DNA of 64,000 bases from Pseudomonas delhiensis (GCF_900187975.1 NZ_FZPC01000004.1:62001-126000), one strand, 5' to 3'; positions 45,618-57,836 are shown, numbered from the stretch's first letter. Notes: generated from the sequence alone by a model not told the origin. Numbers and translations are program-made.

Positions 45618-45897
45618 CATCGAGCCCGACTGTAGGAGCAGGCCCTGCCTGCGATTCGCGCGCAGGGCGCGCTCCTACAAAGGCACGGTGTCGGGGCAAC
45701 CCGTAGGAGCGGATCTCATCCGCGAATCGCGCCGGAACTTCCGGCTATCGCGGACAAGGTCCGCTCCTACGGTGGGCCCCCTCGACTGTAGGAGCGAGCT
45801 TGCTCGCGAACCGACTCCGCAGCGGGGCCAGGTTCGCGAGCAGGGGCTAGGCGCCCCCTCGATCCTACGAAAAGCGTAATCCGCAGGAGTACAGCAT
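45618..45897. repeat. REP cluster splitting the nba operon
   Basis: Three pairs: GTAGGAGCAGGCCCTGCCTG with GCAGGGCGCGCTCCTAC (45632-45679); GTAGGAGCGGATCTCATCCG with GCGGACAAGGTCCGCTCC (45702-45768); and GTAGGAGCGAGCTTGCTCGC (from 45789) with a damaged partner GGTTCGCGAGCAGGGGCT (about 45831-45848). No promoter was recognised. Confidence 0.85.
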
Positions 45898-48684
<2,787 letters not shown>

Positions 48685-48736
48685 GAGCGTCCATGGCAGG
48701 GTGTTGGCGCAATGGCCAGCCAGAGCGAGGTGCCAG

Positions 48737-49714
48737 ATGAAATCCAGCGTCGTATCCGTCGCGCGCAAACTGAAGTTCTACCAGCTGGTGGTGTTCGACC
48801 AGGTAGCGCAGAGCGGCTCGCTGCTGCGGGCCGCCCAGGTGCTGAACATGACCCAGCCGGCGGTGACCAAGGTCATCCACGAACTGGAGTCGTACTTCGA
48901 CGCGCCGCTGCTGGAGCGCGGCAACCGTGGCGTCAGCGTCACCGAGCTCGGCGAATTGGTATTGCGCCGGGCGCGCTCGATGCTCGCCGAGCTGCGCGCA
49001 CTGGGCGACGAGGTGGAGGCCTTCCGCGAAGGTACCTCCGGGCACGTGGTGGTGGGCACCCTGATTTCCGCCTCCACGTCCTTGCTGCCGCATGCCTTGC
49101 GCCTGCTCAAGGCGCGCGCGCCGAAGGTGCTGGTGTCGGTGCGCGTCGGCCAGTTCGACCAATTGTTCCCGGCGTTGATCGGTGGCGAGGTCGACCTGGT
49201 GGTGGGCCGAGTGCCGGACGACTGGCCAGTGCGCGGCGAGGCTCGCTCACTGGGCGTGGACGTGCTCTACGAGGAGCGCCTGTGCATCGTCGGCGGCCAG
49301 GAGCACCCGCTGCATGGCAGGGCGGGGCTGGGCCTGGCCGACCTGCACGATTGCCCCTGGGTGCTGCCGCCGCCCGGCTCGCTGCTGCGGCAGACGGTTG
49401 ACCGGCTGTTCACCCGGGCCGGCCTGGCGCTGCCGGGCAACGTCATCGAGTCGCTGTCGGTACTGACCAACGTCGCGCTGATGCAGGACCAGCGGACCGT
49501 CGGCCTGCTGCCCCTGGAGACTGCCCGGCAACTGGCGCAACCCGGCGGCGTGCGGGCCTTCGAGCTGGGCATGCCGTTGCGCTTCGGCGACATCGGCTGC
49601 TTCCACCCCGGCGAACGTGAGCTGGGGCCGGCGGCACGGCTGTTCCGCGAGTGCCTGGGGATCGCCAGCGCGGAGCAGGGCGCCGACCCCCCGGAGGCGA
49701 GATCACCGGCGTAA
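48737..49714 (+). CDS. nbaR: LysR-type regulator of the nba cluster
   Basis: 325 residues. HTH at about residues 12-70 (KLKFYQLVVFDQVAQSGSLLRAAQVLNMTQPAVTK), followed by a GbpR/PcaQ-type effector domain (HVVVGTLISASTSLLPHAL). It lies 52 bases after nbaD on the same strand, the place of nbaR in P. fluorescens KU-7. It probably responds to 3-hydroxyanthranilate or ACMS and binds the dyad at 41279. Start 48737 precedes the domain; upstream codons are within the frame but unsupported. Confidence 0.87.
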   Translation: MKSSVVSVARKLKFYQLVVFDQVAQSGSLLRAAQVLNMTQPAVTKVIHELESYFDAPLLERGNRGVSVTELGELVLRRARSMLAELRALGDEVEAFREGTSGHVVVGTLISASTSLLPHALRLLKARAPKVLVSVRVGQFDQLFPALIGGEVDLVVGRVPDDWPVRGEARSLGVDVLYEERLCIVGGQEHPLHGRAGLGLADLHDCPWVLPPPGSLLRQTVDRLFTRAGLALPGNVIESLSVLTNVALMQDQRTVGLLPLETARQLAQPGGVRAFELGMPLRFGDIGCFHPGERELGPAARLFRECLGIASAEQGADPPEARSPA

Positions 49715-49739
49715 CGGTGCTGTTGCACATTCGCAATCA

Positions 49740-49768
49740 GCGGATGCAGGCCGTCGACTAAGCGGATA
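49740..49768 (+). promoter_or_regulatory. Candidate AraC-type (AntR/BenR) operator before the second porin
   Basis: GCGGATG starts at 49740 and GCGGATA at 49762, 22 bases apart. The same GCGGAT pair with the same 22-base step is upstream of antA (55933-55961, minus strand), suggesting that the porin and the following MFS gene answer to AntR. Confidence 0.5.
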
Positions 49769-49905
49769 GCCCCGTTCACTCGACTGGTCGCTAATGGCGT
49801 GGACCGGCCGCCCGGTCCGCGGCGATGACGACCTTCCTTCGTAGGCCGCCTGCGGGCGGCCTGGGGGAAGTATTTGCCTACAACAACTACAAGAGTGCAA
49901 AGAAC

Positions 49906-51168
49906 ATGAGCAATCCACGCAACCTGTCCTGGGCCGCGTTGGCTTCGGGCTCCCTGGCGACGCTACCGCAGGTAGAAGCCGGCGAGGGCCTGGCCGAGGG
50001 CGCCAGCGCCACCTTGCAGGCGCGCAACTACTACTTCAGCCGCGACTACTCGGACATCGTCGGCGCCAACCCGCAATCGAAGACGGAGGAGTGGGCCCAG
50101 GGCTTCATCCTCGACTTCCGTTCCGGCTACACGCCGGGGCCCGTGGGCCTTGGCCTGGACGCCATCGGCCTGCTCGGCCTGAAGCTGGACAGCAGCCCGG
50201 AGCGGACCAACAGCGGGCTGCTGCCGGTGGACGGCGACGGTCGCGCGCCGGACGACTACAGCCGCCTGGGCGTGGCGCTGAAGGCGAAGGTCTCGCGCAG
50301 CGAACTCAAGCTCGGCGAACTGCAGCCCAACCTGCCGGTGCTGCCGGCCAGCGACAACCGCCTGCTGCCGCCCACCTACCAGGGCGCCATGCTGGCTTCC
50401 GCCGAGATTCCCGGCCTGGCCCTGCAGGCGGGCCGGCTGGAGTCCTACAGCGTGCGCAACGAGGCCGGCACCAGCGACCTGCAGGCGATGGTCGGCGCGA
50501 CGCCCTACCGCCAGGTGGAAAGCGACGCCTTCAACTTCGCCGGCGGCGACTACGACTTCAACGCCAAGCGCACCCGCGCCAGCCTCTGGTACGGCCAGCT
50601 GGAAGACATCTACCGCCAGGGTTTCCTCGGCCTCAGGCACAGCCAGCCCGCCGGCGACTGGGTGCTGGGCGGCAACCTCGGCTTCTACGACGCCAAGGAG
50701 GATGGCAAGCGCCTGCTCGGCGACCTGGACAACCGCGCCTTCTACGCGCTGCTCTCGGCCAGGCGCGGCGGGCACACCTTCTACGTCGGCTACCAGGGCA
50801 TGTTCGGCGACGACGGCTTCCCGCGGGTGTTCCCCAACGTGGCGCCGCTGGGCAACGAGGTGCCCACCTTCATGTTCGCCTCGGCCGACGAGCGTTCCTG
50901 GCAGGTGCGCCACGACTACGACTTCGCCGCCCTCGGCATCCCCGGCCTGAGCACCACGCTGCGCTACCTGCGCGGCAGCAACGTCGATACCGGCAGGGGC
51001 TTCGAGGGCCGTGACCGCGAGCGCGACCTGGATCTGGCCTACACGCTGCAGAGCGGCCCGCTGGCCGGGCTGAACATCCGCCTGCGCAACGCCATGGCCC
51101 GTTCCAACTACCTCACCGACATCGACGAGAACCGCCTGATCCTCAGCTACACCTGGAAGCTCTTCTGA
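49906..51168 (+). CDS. OprD-family porin, paralogue of BenF
   Basis: 420 residues with signal peptide [20 protein letters not shown].. and the terminal WKLF. It matches the BenF at 39941 along its entire length, with roughly three quarters of residues identical by eye. Differences cluster in loop regions (residues about 170-200), as expected for altered substrate preference. It is followed by an AAHS carrier after 32 bases, and shares an operator pattern with antA, so anthranilate or 3-hydroxyanthranilate uptake is a reasonable guess. Start 49906; the frame to 49825 includes a non-signal sequence. Confidence 0.85.
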   Translation: MSNPRNLSWAALASGSLATLPQVEAGEGLAEGASATLQARNYYFSRDYSDIVGANPQSKTEEWAQGFILDFRSGYTPGPVGLGLDAIGLLGLKLDSSPERTNSGLLPVDGDGRAPDDYSRLGVALKAKVSRSELKLGELQPNLPVLPASDNRLLPPTYQGAMLASAEIPGLALQAGRLESYSVRNEAGTSDLQAMVGATPYRQVESDAFNFAGGDYDFNAKRTRASLWYGQLEDIYRQGFLGLRHSQPAGDWVLGGNLGFYDAKEDGKRLLGDLDNRAFYALLSARRGGHTFYVGYQGMFGDDGFPRVFPNVAPLGNEVPTFMFASADERSWQVRHDYDFAALGIPGLSTTLRYLRGSNVDTGRGFEGRDRERDLDLAYTLQSGPLAGLNIRLRNAMARSNYLTDIDENRLILSYTWKLF

Positions 51169-51200
51169 GCCGGCCCACCCCTAGCAACGAGAAGAACCCC

Positions 51201-52532
51201 ATGAACAGACAAACCCTGCGCGTCAGCGACGTGATCGACAACAGTCCGCTGTCCGCCCTGCAGATCCGCGTGTTGCTGCTGTGCTTCCTGGTAGTGGTGC
51301 TCGATGGTTTCGACACCGCCGCCATCGGCTACATCGCCCCCGAACTGGTGCGTGACTGGGGCATCGAGCGCGCCCAGCTGGCCCCGGCCTTCGCCGCCGG
51401 GTTGTTCGGCATGCTGGTGGGCAGCGTCGGCTTCGGCCCGGTGGCCGACCGCCGCGGGCGCAAGCTGGTGCTGCTGCTGAGCCTGCTGATCGTGGCCCTG
51501 GGCACCCTGGCCTGTGCCTTTGCGCCGAACATCGAGGTGCTCACCGTGCTGCGCTTCTTCACCGGCATCGGCCTGGGCGGCGTGCTGCCCAACGCCATCA
51601 CCCTCAGCTCGGAATACTCCCCGGCGCGGCGGCGCATGCTGCTGGTGACCCTCAGCTATTCCGGCTTCACCCTCGGCCTGGCCCTGGGCGGCTGGGTGGC
51701 GGCCATGCTGTTGCCGCTGGTGGGCTGGAAGGGGCTGCTGCTGTGCGGCGGGCTGGCGCCGCTGGTGTTGCTGCCGGCGCTCTGGCTGGCGCTGCCGGAG
51801 TCGATCTGCTTCATGGCCGGCAAGCCGGCGCTGGTCGAGCGCCTGCGGGCCATTCTCGAGCGTATCGGTGGCAGCCGCGACTGGGTGGCCGTCGAGCTGC
51901 TCGGCGACGAGCCCCGTGGCCAGGCGCGTTCGCCGGTGTCCTCGCTGTTCACCGACGGCCGCGCCTTGCGCACCCTGATGCTGTGGCTGACGTTCTTCTG
52001 CTGCCTGTTCGTCTTCTACCTGCTGACCAGTTGGCTGCCGACCATCCTCCGCGACAGCGGCTACGCCCTCGGCCAGACCGCGCGCATCGCCGCCATGCTG
52101 CCGTTCGGCGGGGTGGTGGGCGGCATCGCCATGGCCATGCTGATGGACCGCGTCGGCGCGAACCGGGTTCTGCCGCCGCTGTGCCTGGCCGCGGCCGTCG
52201 CCCTGGCGCTGACCGGCACCCAGCTGGGCCACGCCACGGCGCTGCTGCTGATGGTCTTCGTGGTCGGCTTCACCCTGACCGGCGCGCTGAACAACCTGAG
52301 CATCCTCGCCGCCACCTTCTACCCGACCCACGCCCGCGCCACCGGCGTGGCCTGGGCCCTGAGCGCCGGGCGCGCCGGCTCCATCATCGGCTCCTCGCTG
52401 GGCGCCTGGCTGTTCGCCGCTGCGGGTGGGCTGCAGTTGTTCTTCCTGTGGATCGCAGTGCCGGTGCTGCTGGCCAGCCTGGCGCTGTTCGCCATGACGC
52501 TGACGCGCTCCCGCGCGGCGCAGATGGCCTGA
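51201..52532 (+). CDS. Aromatic acid:H+ symporter, MFS AAHS family
   Basis: 443 residues, 12 TM. VLDGFDTAAIGYIAPELV in TM1 and GPVADRRGRKL in the 2-3 loop are AAHS signatures; MLMDRVGANRV is the 8-9 counterpart. It resembles PcaK and BenK but differs from both. Following the second porin by 32 bases, it probably forms an outer/inner membrane uptake pair for anthranilate or hydroxyanthranilate. AACGAGAAG ribosome site. Confidence 0.87.
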   Translation: MNRQTLRVSDVIDNSPLSALQIRVLLLCFLVVVLDGFDTAAIGYIAPELVRDWGIERAQLAPAFAAGLFGMLVGSVGFGPVADRRGRKLVLLLSLLIVALGTLACAFAPNIEVLTVLRFFTGIGLGGVLPNAITLSSEYSPARRRMLLVTLSYSGFTLGLALGGWVAAMLLPLVGWKGLLLCGGLAPLVLLPALWLALPESICFMAGKPALVERLRAILERIGGSRDWVAVELLGDEPRGQARSPVSSLFTDGRALRTLMLWLTFFCCLFVFYLLTSWLPTILRDSGYALGQTARIAAMLPFGGVVGGIAMAMLMDRVGANRVLPPLCLAAAVALALTGTQLGHATALLLMVFVVGFTLTGALNNLSILAATFYPTHARATGVAWALSAGRAGSIIGSSLGAWLFAAAGGLQLFFLWIAVPVLLASLALFAMTLTRSRAAQMA

Positions 52533-52572
52533 TGCCGGGTCCGATCGACAGGAACGCCGGGCTCGACCATGA

Positions 52573-52839
52573 CGTAGGGCGTATAACCGTTCGCGGTTAT
52601 ACGCCGATACACCCAGGCCAAAACCCACGCCAAGGCCAACCCCGAAGCCGCCTGGGGCCAGGGCCAAGCGGCGGATAACGCCGTAGGCGTTATGCGCCCT
52701 ACGTCGGGCGTAGGGCGTATAACCGTTCGCGGTTATACGCCGATACACCCAGGCCAAAACCCACGCCAAGGCCAACCCCGAAGCCGCCTGGGGCCAGGGC
52801 CAAGCGGCGGATAACGCCGTAGGCGTTATGCGCCCTACG
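52573..52839. repeat. Two tandem composite palindromic elements
   Basis: Copies at 52573-52703 and 52709-52839 (period 136) are nearly identical. Each has left arm CGTAGGGCGTATAACC..GGTTATACGCCG and inverted right arm CGGCGGATAACGCC..GGCGTTATGCGCCCTACG with a spacer rich in CCAAGGCC. Arm types are as in 2574-3187 but oppositely placed and with another spacer. Between the convergent MFS and antC genes; accounts for most of 52533-52961. Confidence 0.9.
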
Positions 52840-52921
52840 TCGAGGGCGTATACGCCGAACCTCGGAGCCGCCGTAGGAGGACTCCGTCCGCGATAAACCG
52901 CCCCGCGCGGTGCCCCGCATG

Positions 52922-52946
52922 AAAAAGGCCCGCGAGCGGGCCTTTT
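52922..52946 (-). terminator. Terminator of the ant operon
   Basis: AAAAGGCCCGC (52923-52933) and GCGGGCCTTTT (52936-52946), a long perfect stem with a minimal loop. T-runs on both sides let it work for either strand. It is 16 bases beyond the antC stop. Confidence 0.9.
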
Positions 52947-52961
52947 CGTTGCTACCGGAAC

Positions 52962-53978
52962 TCAGCTGTTGCTCTGGGTGAACTTCTCCAGGTACAGCCG
53001 GCCGTTCTCCAGCCCCTGCGCCTGCAGCCAGTCCTTCACCGACTCGACCATCGGCGGCGGGCCGCACAGGTACATGTCGAAGGGCGCATCGCGCAGGGCC
53101 GCGGCGTCGAAGTGCCCGGTGACGTAGCCGCGCCTGCCGTCCCAGCCGTCGTCGTCGCTGATCACCGGGGTGAAGGCGAAGCCGGGGATGCGTTCGGCGT
53201 AGGCGGCGATGCGCTCCAGCTCGCAGAGGTCCGCCGCCTGGCGCACGCCGTAGTACAAGTGCACCGGCTGGCCGCAGCCGCCGGCCTCGGCCAGTTCGTC
53301 GAGCATGCCGAGGAAGGCCGACAGGCCGGTGCCGCCGGCCACCAGCAGCAGCGGGCGTTCGACGTGGCGCAGGTAGAAGGTGCCCAGCGGCGCCTCGAAG
53401 GGAATGACGTCGCCCACCTGGCAGCGCTCGCGGATGTAGTTGCTCATGGCGCCGTCGGGCAGCAGGCGGATGAGGAACTGCAGTTGATTGCCGGCGCCCG
53501 GCCGGTTGGCGAAGGAGTAGGAGCGCACCGCGTCGGTGCCCGGCACCTGCAGGCGGGCGTACTGGCCGGGCAGGTAGTCCGGCGCCGGGCCCTCCACCTG
53601 CAGGCGCAGGATGGCGGTGCTCGCCGAGACCTGCTCGACGCCGCTGACCACGCCGCGATGGCTGGCCGGGCCCGCGGCGCTGCACAGGCTGGAGTCGAAG
53701 TCGAAGTAGAACGCGGCGTCGGACTGCACGCGGGTCTGGCAGCTGAGGATCTTGCGCTGGGCCAGGTCCTCGGGGGAGAGGGTTTCCTCGTCGGCGTAGT
53801 CCATTTCGTAACGGCCGGACTCGCAGCGGCCCATGCAGGTGCCGCAGACGCCCTCGCGGCAGTCCAGGGGAATCTTGATGCCGTTGCGCAGCGCGGCGTC
53901 GAGGAGGATCTCGTTGCCCTGCACGGGGAAGAACAGCGTCTTGCCGTCGGCGAAGCTGAAGGCGACCTTGTGGTTCAT
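52962..53978 (-). CDS. antC: Anthranilate 1,2-dioxygenase reductase
   Basis: 338 residues: plant-type ferredoxin with Cys 40, 45, 48 and 80 (LDCREGVCGTCMG, ILSC), FAD domain (RSYSFANRPG) and NAD domain (LLVAGGTGLSAFLG, CGPPPMVE). It is the electron-transfer component for AntAB. About half of its residues agree with BenC, as usual for these paralogues. Third gene of the operon, ten bases after antB. Confidence 0.92.
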   Translation of the reverse strand: MNHKVAFSFADGKTLFFPVQGNEILLDAALRNGIKIPLDCREGVCGTCMGRCESGRYEMDYADEETLSPEDLAQRKILSCQTRVQSDAAFYFDFDSSLCSAAGPASHRGVVSGVEQVSASTAILRLQVEGPAPDYLPGQYARLQVPGTDAVRSYSFANRPGAGNQLQFLIRLLPDGAMSNYIRERCQVGDVIPFEAPLGTFYLRHVERPLLLVAGGTGLSAFLGMLDELAEAGGCGQPVHLYYGVRQAADLCELERIAAYAERIPGFAFTPVISDDDGWDGRRGYVTGHFDAAALRDAPFDMYLCGPPPMVESVKDWLQAQGLENGRLYLEKFTQSNS

Positions 53979-53988
53979 CGGGCCATCC

Positions 53989-54480
53989 TCACAGGTGGTA
54001 GAAGTCGAGCACCGAGTCGATGCGGTCGTTGAGCAGCAGCACGTGCTTGCGGGCGATCAGCCAGCTCTCGCCGGCCGGGCGCAGGTGGTAGGTGGCGTGG
54101 CCGAAGAATTGCCCGGGGCTTTCCAGGCGGTAGAACAGGGTGTGCCAGTTGGCGCGCACTTCCAGCTCGCCGCCGTCCAGTTCGCGGATGCGCACGTTGT
54201 CGATGCCGTGCAGGGTGCGCGGCATGGGGATGGTGGAGGCGGCCTTGCCGGTGCGGATGCGGAACACCCGGTCCTCCAGGCCGGCGCGGCTGGCGTAGTA
54301 GATCAGCGACATGCCGCGCCTGGGGTCGGTGGTGTAGACGTGCTCGGAATCCCACTGCGGGACGTGGAACTCGCTGTCTTCGCTGAACATCGCCAGGTAG
54401 CCGTCCCAGTCCTGGGCGTCGCACAGCTCGGCGTTGCGGTAGAGGAACTGTTCCACCCGGTATTGCAGTTGCGCGTTCAT
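53989..54480 (-). CDS. antB: Anthranilate 1,2-dioxygenase beta subunit
   Basis: 163 residues, SnoaL-like small subunit: YRVEQFLYRNAELCDAQDWD at the N-terminus and RIDSVLDFYHL at the C-terminus. It pairs with AntA. ATGA overlap with antA shows coupled translation. Confidence 0.92.
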   Translation of the reverse strand: MNAQLQYRVEQFLYRNAELCDAQDWDGYLAMFSEDSEFHVPQWDSEHVYTTDPRRGMSLIYYASRAGLEDRVFRIRTGKAASTIPMPRTLHGIDNVRIRELDGGELEVRANWHTLFYRLESPGQFFGHATYHLRPAGESWLIARKHVLLLNDRIDSVLDFYHL

Positions 54481-55871
54481 GCCTGCACCTCCTTCGGCTG
54501 CAGGGCCTTGCGTTCCAGGCCGTCGAGCAGGAAGCGCTGCCAGTGCTGGTGCTGGTTGACGTAGAGGCCTTCGTGGGTGAGCTCGGTGCCGGTGAGCACG
54601 GGCGCGATGCCCAGGGTTTCGCTGTTCGGCGTGGCCCCCTCGACCCATTTGCCCTGGCCGCGGGAGATGTCGCTCCAGCGTTCCAGGCGGCCCTGGAAGC
54701 CGCGCTGCTGCTCGCGGAATTCCACCAGGTCGTCCGGCGTGCCCATGCCGGAGACGTTGAAGAAGTCCTCGAACTGGCGGATGCGGTTCTCGCGGTCCTG
54801 GTCCGACTCGCCCTTGACGCCGATGCACTGGCTGATGACTTCGGTCCTGTTCCAGGCGATGGGGCGGACGATGCGCAGCTGCGAGCTGATCTGGTCCATG
54901 AAGAACAGGCTGGGGTAGATGTTCAGGTTGCGCAGGCGGTGCATCATCCACTCGGCTTTGGCCTGGCCGTGTTCGGCGACCAGGCGCGGCATCACGCTGG
55001 CGTAGCCGGGGCGCACGCTGGGGTTGGGCATGTCGCTGAACAGTACGCTGTGGCCGTTGCGGAAGCTGAACCAGCCGTCGTCGGTCTGCGCGTCGCCGGC
55101 GCCGAGCTTGCTGTAGTCCAGGGTGCCGCTGGCGCTGCCGTTCGCGGCGTTGACCTGCTGGCGGTGCTGCACGGTGGCCACGTAGTTGTAGTGCACGGTG
55201 CTGACGTGGTAGCCGTCCAGGCCGTTCTCGTTCTGCAGCTTCCAGTTGCCCTCGAAGGTGTAGGCGGAGCGGCCCGGCAGCACTTCCAGCTCGCCGGTGG
55301 GGGATTGCGCCACCATCATGTCGAAGAAGACCTTCGCGTCGCCGAGGAAATCTTCCAGGGTGTCGGTGGCATTGACGTCGAGGCTGATGAAGACGAAGCC
55401 CTTGTAGCTTTCGATGCGGGCCTTCTTCAGGCCGCGGCTGGCCTTGTCGAAGTCCGCCGGGTACTCGCCGGGGGCCTTGACCTTCACCAGGCGGCCGTCG
55501 CTCTTGTAGCACCAGGCGTGGAAGGGGCAGGTGAAGGTGGACTGGTTGCCCTTGCACACCCGGGTGAGGGTGGCGCCGCGGTGCTGGCAGGCGTTGATCA
55601 GGGCGTTCAGCTGGCCGCCGGCGTCGCGGGTGATGATCATCGGCTGGCGCCCGGCGCGCATCGTGACGAAGTCGTTGGGGTTGGCGATCTCGCTTTCGTG
55701 GCAGGCGTAGATCCACTGCTTCTCGAAGATCAGCTCCATCTCCAGGTCGAACAGTTCCGGCTCGGTGAACATGTCCCGGGCGATGCGGTACACCCCTTCG
55801 GCGGGGCGGAAGTCCAGGCAGCCACGGATGTAGTCCTGCCACTGTGCAAGGCTCTTGCTTGGTGCGTTCAT
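54477..55871 (-). CDS. antA: Anthranilate 1,2-dioxygenase alpha subunit
   Basis: 464 residues. Rieske ligands Cys95, His97, Cys115 and His118 (CQHRG, CPFH); mononuclear iron site Asp219, His222 and His227 in NENGLDGYHVSTVHYN. It converts anthranilate to catechol with release of ammonia and CO2. The sequence matches P. aeruginosa AntA rather than BenA, which is also present at 29571. First gene of antABC, divergent from antR. Confidence 0.94.
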   Translation of the reverse strand: MNAPSKSLAQWQDYIRGCLDFRPAEGVYRIARDMFTEPELFDLEMELIFEKQWIYACHESEIANPNDFVTMRAGRQPMIITRDAGGQLNALINACQHRGATLTRVCKGNQSTFTCPFHAWCYKSDGRLVKVKAPGEYPADFDKASRGLKKARIESYKGFVFISLDVNATDTLEDFLGDAKVFFDMMVAQSPTGELEVLPGRSAYTFEGNWKLQNENGLDGYHVSTVHYNYVATVQHRQQVNAANGSASGTLDYSKLGAGDAQTDDGWFSFRNGHSVLFSDMPNPSVRPGYASVMPRLVAEHGQAKAEWMMHRLRNLNIYPSLFFMDQISSQLRIVRPIAWNRTEVISQCIGVKGESDQDRENRIRQFEDFFNVSGMGTPDDLVEFREQQRGFQGRLERWSDISRGQGKWVEGATPNSETLGIAPVLTGTELTHEGLYVNQHQHWQRFLLDGLERKALQPKEVQA

Positions 55872-56207
55872 TGTTGTTGTCCCATCGGGCGGATCGGTGG
55901 CCCCATTTCACGGCCGGCGCGCCCTGGCGGTCTATCCGCCCAGTGAGGGAAGGCGATCCGCAAAATTGGCGGCCTGGTAACACCGCGGCGCACGGGTTGG
56001 GTAGATGCTGCCCAGCCGCGGTGCGCCGAGCGTCGGCGGGTGGCGCGGGCGGGGTGCCGGAAGGAGGGTGATGGTCCGGAAAGTGGGCGAACACTATCCG
56101 TATACTGAGGCTTTGCCGACAATCCGTGGCCCGCAGGTACGCGTCTTGCTGCACACTGGGCGCAAGCGCCGCCAGAGCCGCCCCGAACAAGCCGTGAGTG
56201 CCCAGCG
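55872..56207. promoter_or_regulatory. antA-antR divergent control region
   Basis: 336 bases. On the minus strand GCGGATC (from 55961) and GCGGATA (from 55939) lie 22 bases apart, 61-90 bases before antA, in the position of AraC-type activator sites. No clear -10/-35 was chosen. The half toward antR has no repeats and no recognisable signal. Confidence 0.6.
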
Positions 56208-57242
56208 ATGAACCCGAAGAACCCCGCTCGCTTCCGTGACATCCACGCCGACCGTCTCGACCTCGCCGCCGCCCGCAACTGGATGTCGAGCATCTGCGGG
56301 CCCCACCGCCTGCACGCCGGGCGGCCCGAGGCGGTGCGCTTCCAGCACAGCGGCAGCGTGCTCAAGGGCATGTCCACCACCCTGGGCTGCATCGAGTACG
56401 GCACCGAGGTGACCATCGGCATCGTCGAGGCCGAGCGCTTCAACAGCTACAGCCTGAGCCTGCCGCTGGTCGGCGAGCAGGAGCTGAGCGTGGCCGGGCG
56501 CTACCTGCAGTCGAACCCGCAGCGCGGGGTGATCGTCTCGCCCAACCAGAGCCAGGAGCTGAACATCACCGGCGACTGCCGCAAGCTGCAGGTGGTGATC
56601 CCGCTGCTGGCCATGCGCCGCACCCTGGAGGAGATGCTCCAGCGCCCGGCCGAGCGGCCCCTGGTGTTCGAGCCGGAGATGGACGCCCGGGACGGCGCGG
56701 CGGCGGCCTGGTGGCGCATGGTCCGCCACCTGAACGAGGAGATGGAACTGAGCGAGCTGTTCGGCCAGGCCTTCTTCAGTCGCGACCTGGAGCGCGCGCT
56801 GCTCAAGGGGCTGATTCTCGCCCAGCCGAACAACTACAGCGAGGCGCTGCGCCAGTGCCTGGCCGAGAAGGTGCCGCACTACCTGCTGCGCGCCCGCGAG
56901 CACATCCACGCCCATGCCCGCGAGGCCCTGGGCCTGGACGACCTGGAAGCGGCCGCCGGGGTGTCGCGCTTCAAGCTGTTCGAGGGCTTCCGCAAGTACT
57001 TCGGCAGCGCCCCCATGACCTACCTGAAGCACTACCGCCTGCACGGGGTGCGCCAGGACATCCTCGCCAGCGGCGCTTCCCGCAGCATCTCCGAGATCGC
57101 CCTGGGCTGGGGCTTCGCCCACCTGGGGCGCTTCGCCGGCGACTACCGCAAGCTGTTCGGCGAGACGCCCAGCGCGACGCAGCAGCGGTTGCATGGCTTG
57201 AGTGGGAGAGGGGGATGTAGGCGCGAGCTTGCTCGCGAATAG
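56208..57242 (+). CDS. antR: AraC-family activator AntR
   Basis: 344 residues. The C-terminal AraC domain reads LGLDDLEAAAGVSRFKLFEGF and ISEIALGWGFAHLGRFAGDYRK. The N-terminal half (EAVRFQHSGSVLKGMSTTLGCIEYG) matches P. aeruginosa AntR. It activates antABC in response to anthranilate. The last residues (CRRELARE) are encoded by a REP palindrome at 57217-57240, so the C-terminus is extended or altered by repeat insertion compared with relatives. Divergent from antA. Confidence 0.88.
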   Translation: MNPKNPARFRDIHADRLDLAAARNWMSSICGPHRLHAGRPEAVRFQHSGSVLKGMSTTLGCIEYGTEVTIGIVEAERFNSYSLSLPLVGEQELSVAGRYLQSNPQRGVIVSPNQSQELNITGDCRKLQVVIPLLAMRRTLEEMLQRPAERPLVFEPEMDARDGAAAAWWRMVRHLNEEMELSELFGQAFFSRDLERALLKGLILAQPNNYSEALRQCLAEKVPHYLLRAREHIHAHAREALGLDDLEAAAGVSRFKLFEGFRKYFGSAPMTYLKHYRLHGVRQDILASGASRSISEIALGWGFAHLGRFAGDYRKLFGETPSATQQRLHGLSGRGGCRRELARE

Positions 57243-57492
57243 CGCTTCCCGGTTACTCCTGCACTCGGGCGTACCCCGCTCCCTCTCCCTGAAGGGAGAG
57301 GGGACCGTTGGGCAGACGCTGGTGCTCTGGAGTTAGCCGGCAGCCCCGAAAGTTGCCGGCTGAAACCTGGCCTTCTCTCGGCACGGACAAGCCCCCTCTC
57401 CCTTCAGGGAGAGGGCTGGGGAGAGGGGACGTGCCTAAGCCAAACACAGCAGTCACCGGTAGAACACCATTCGCGAGCAAGCTCGCTCCTAC
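57217..57492. repeat. REP pair enclosing a composite CTCTCCC element
   Basis: Outer REP arms GTAGGCGCGAGCTTGCTCGC (57217-57236, in the antR 3' end) and TTCGCGAGCAAGCTCGCTCC (from 57470). Inside are CCCTCTCCCTGAAGGGAGAG (57280-57304) and CCCTCTCCCTTCAGGGAGAG plus GGGGAGAGGG (57391-57428), around a spacer with GTTAGCCGGC, as at 32464-32630. The gap 57243-57554 contains only this and the ppnP terminator. Confidence 0.85.
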
Positions 57493-57510
57493 ATTGCATT
57501 CCACCAATAA

Positions 57511-57533
57511 AAAACCGGCCCCAGGGGCCGGTT
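57511..57533 (-). terminator. Terminator of ppnP
   Basis: CCGGCCCC-A-GGGGCCGG stem; on the minus strand followed by TTTTTTATT. It is 22 bases beyond the ppnP stop. Confidence 0.88.
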
Positions 57534-57554
57534 TCTTCAAAACATCGCCCGAAC

Positions 57555-57836
57555 TCAGCGATATTCGCACAGGTAAGCGGTATCCACCGCGACCTTCAGC
57601 TGGAACTTGCTGTTGCCCGGCACGGTGAACTGGCTGCCCGCGGCGAAGGTCTCCCACTCGTCGCTGCCCGGCAGCTTGACGGTCAGGGCGCCGGCGACCA
57701 CGTGCATGATCTCCAGCTGGCTGGTGCCGAATTCGTACTCGCCGGGGGCCATGACGCCGATGGTGGCCGGGCCTTCGCTCATGCCGAAGGCGATGGATTT
57801 GACGGTGCCGTCGAAGTACTCGTTGACCTTGAACAT
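57555..57836 (-). CDS. ppnP: Pyrimidine/purine nucleoside phosphorylase PpnP
   Basis: 93-residue single cupin, DUF1255/YaiE family. [25 protein letters not shown] and [17 protein letters not shown] are family-typical. It phosphorolyses several nucleosides to free base and ribose-1-phosphate. Single-gene unit with its own terminator. Confidence 0.93.
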   Translation of the reverse strand: MFKVNEYFDGTVKSIAFGMSEGPATIGVMAPGEYEFGTSQLEIMHVVAGALTVKLPGSDEWETFAAGSQFTVPGNSKFQLKVAVDTAYLCEYR

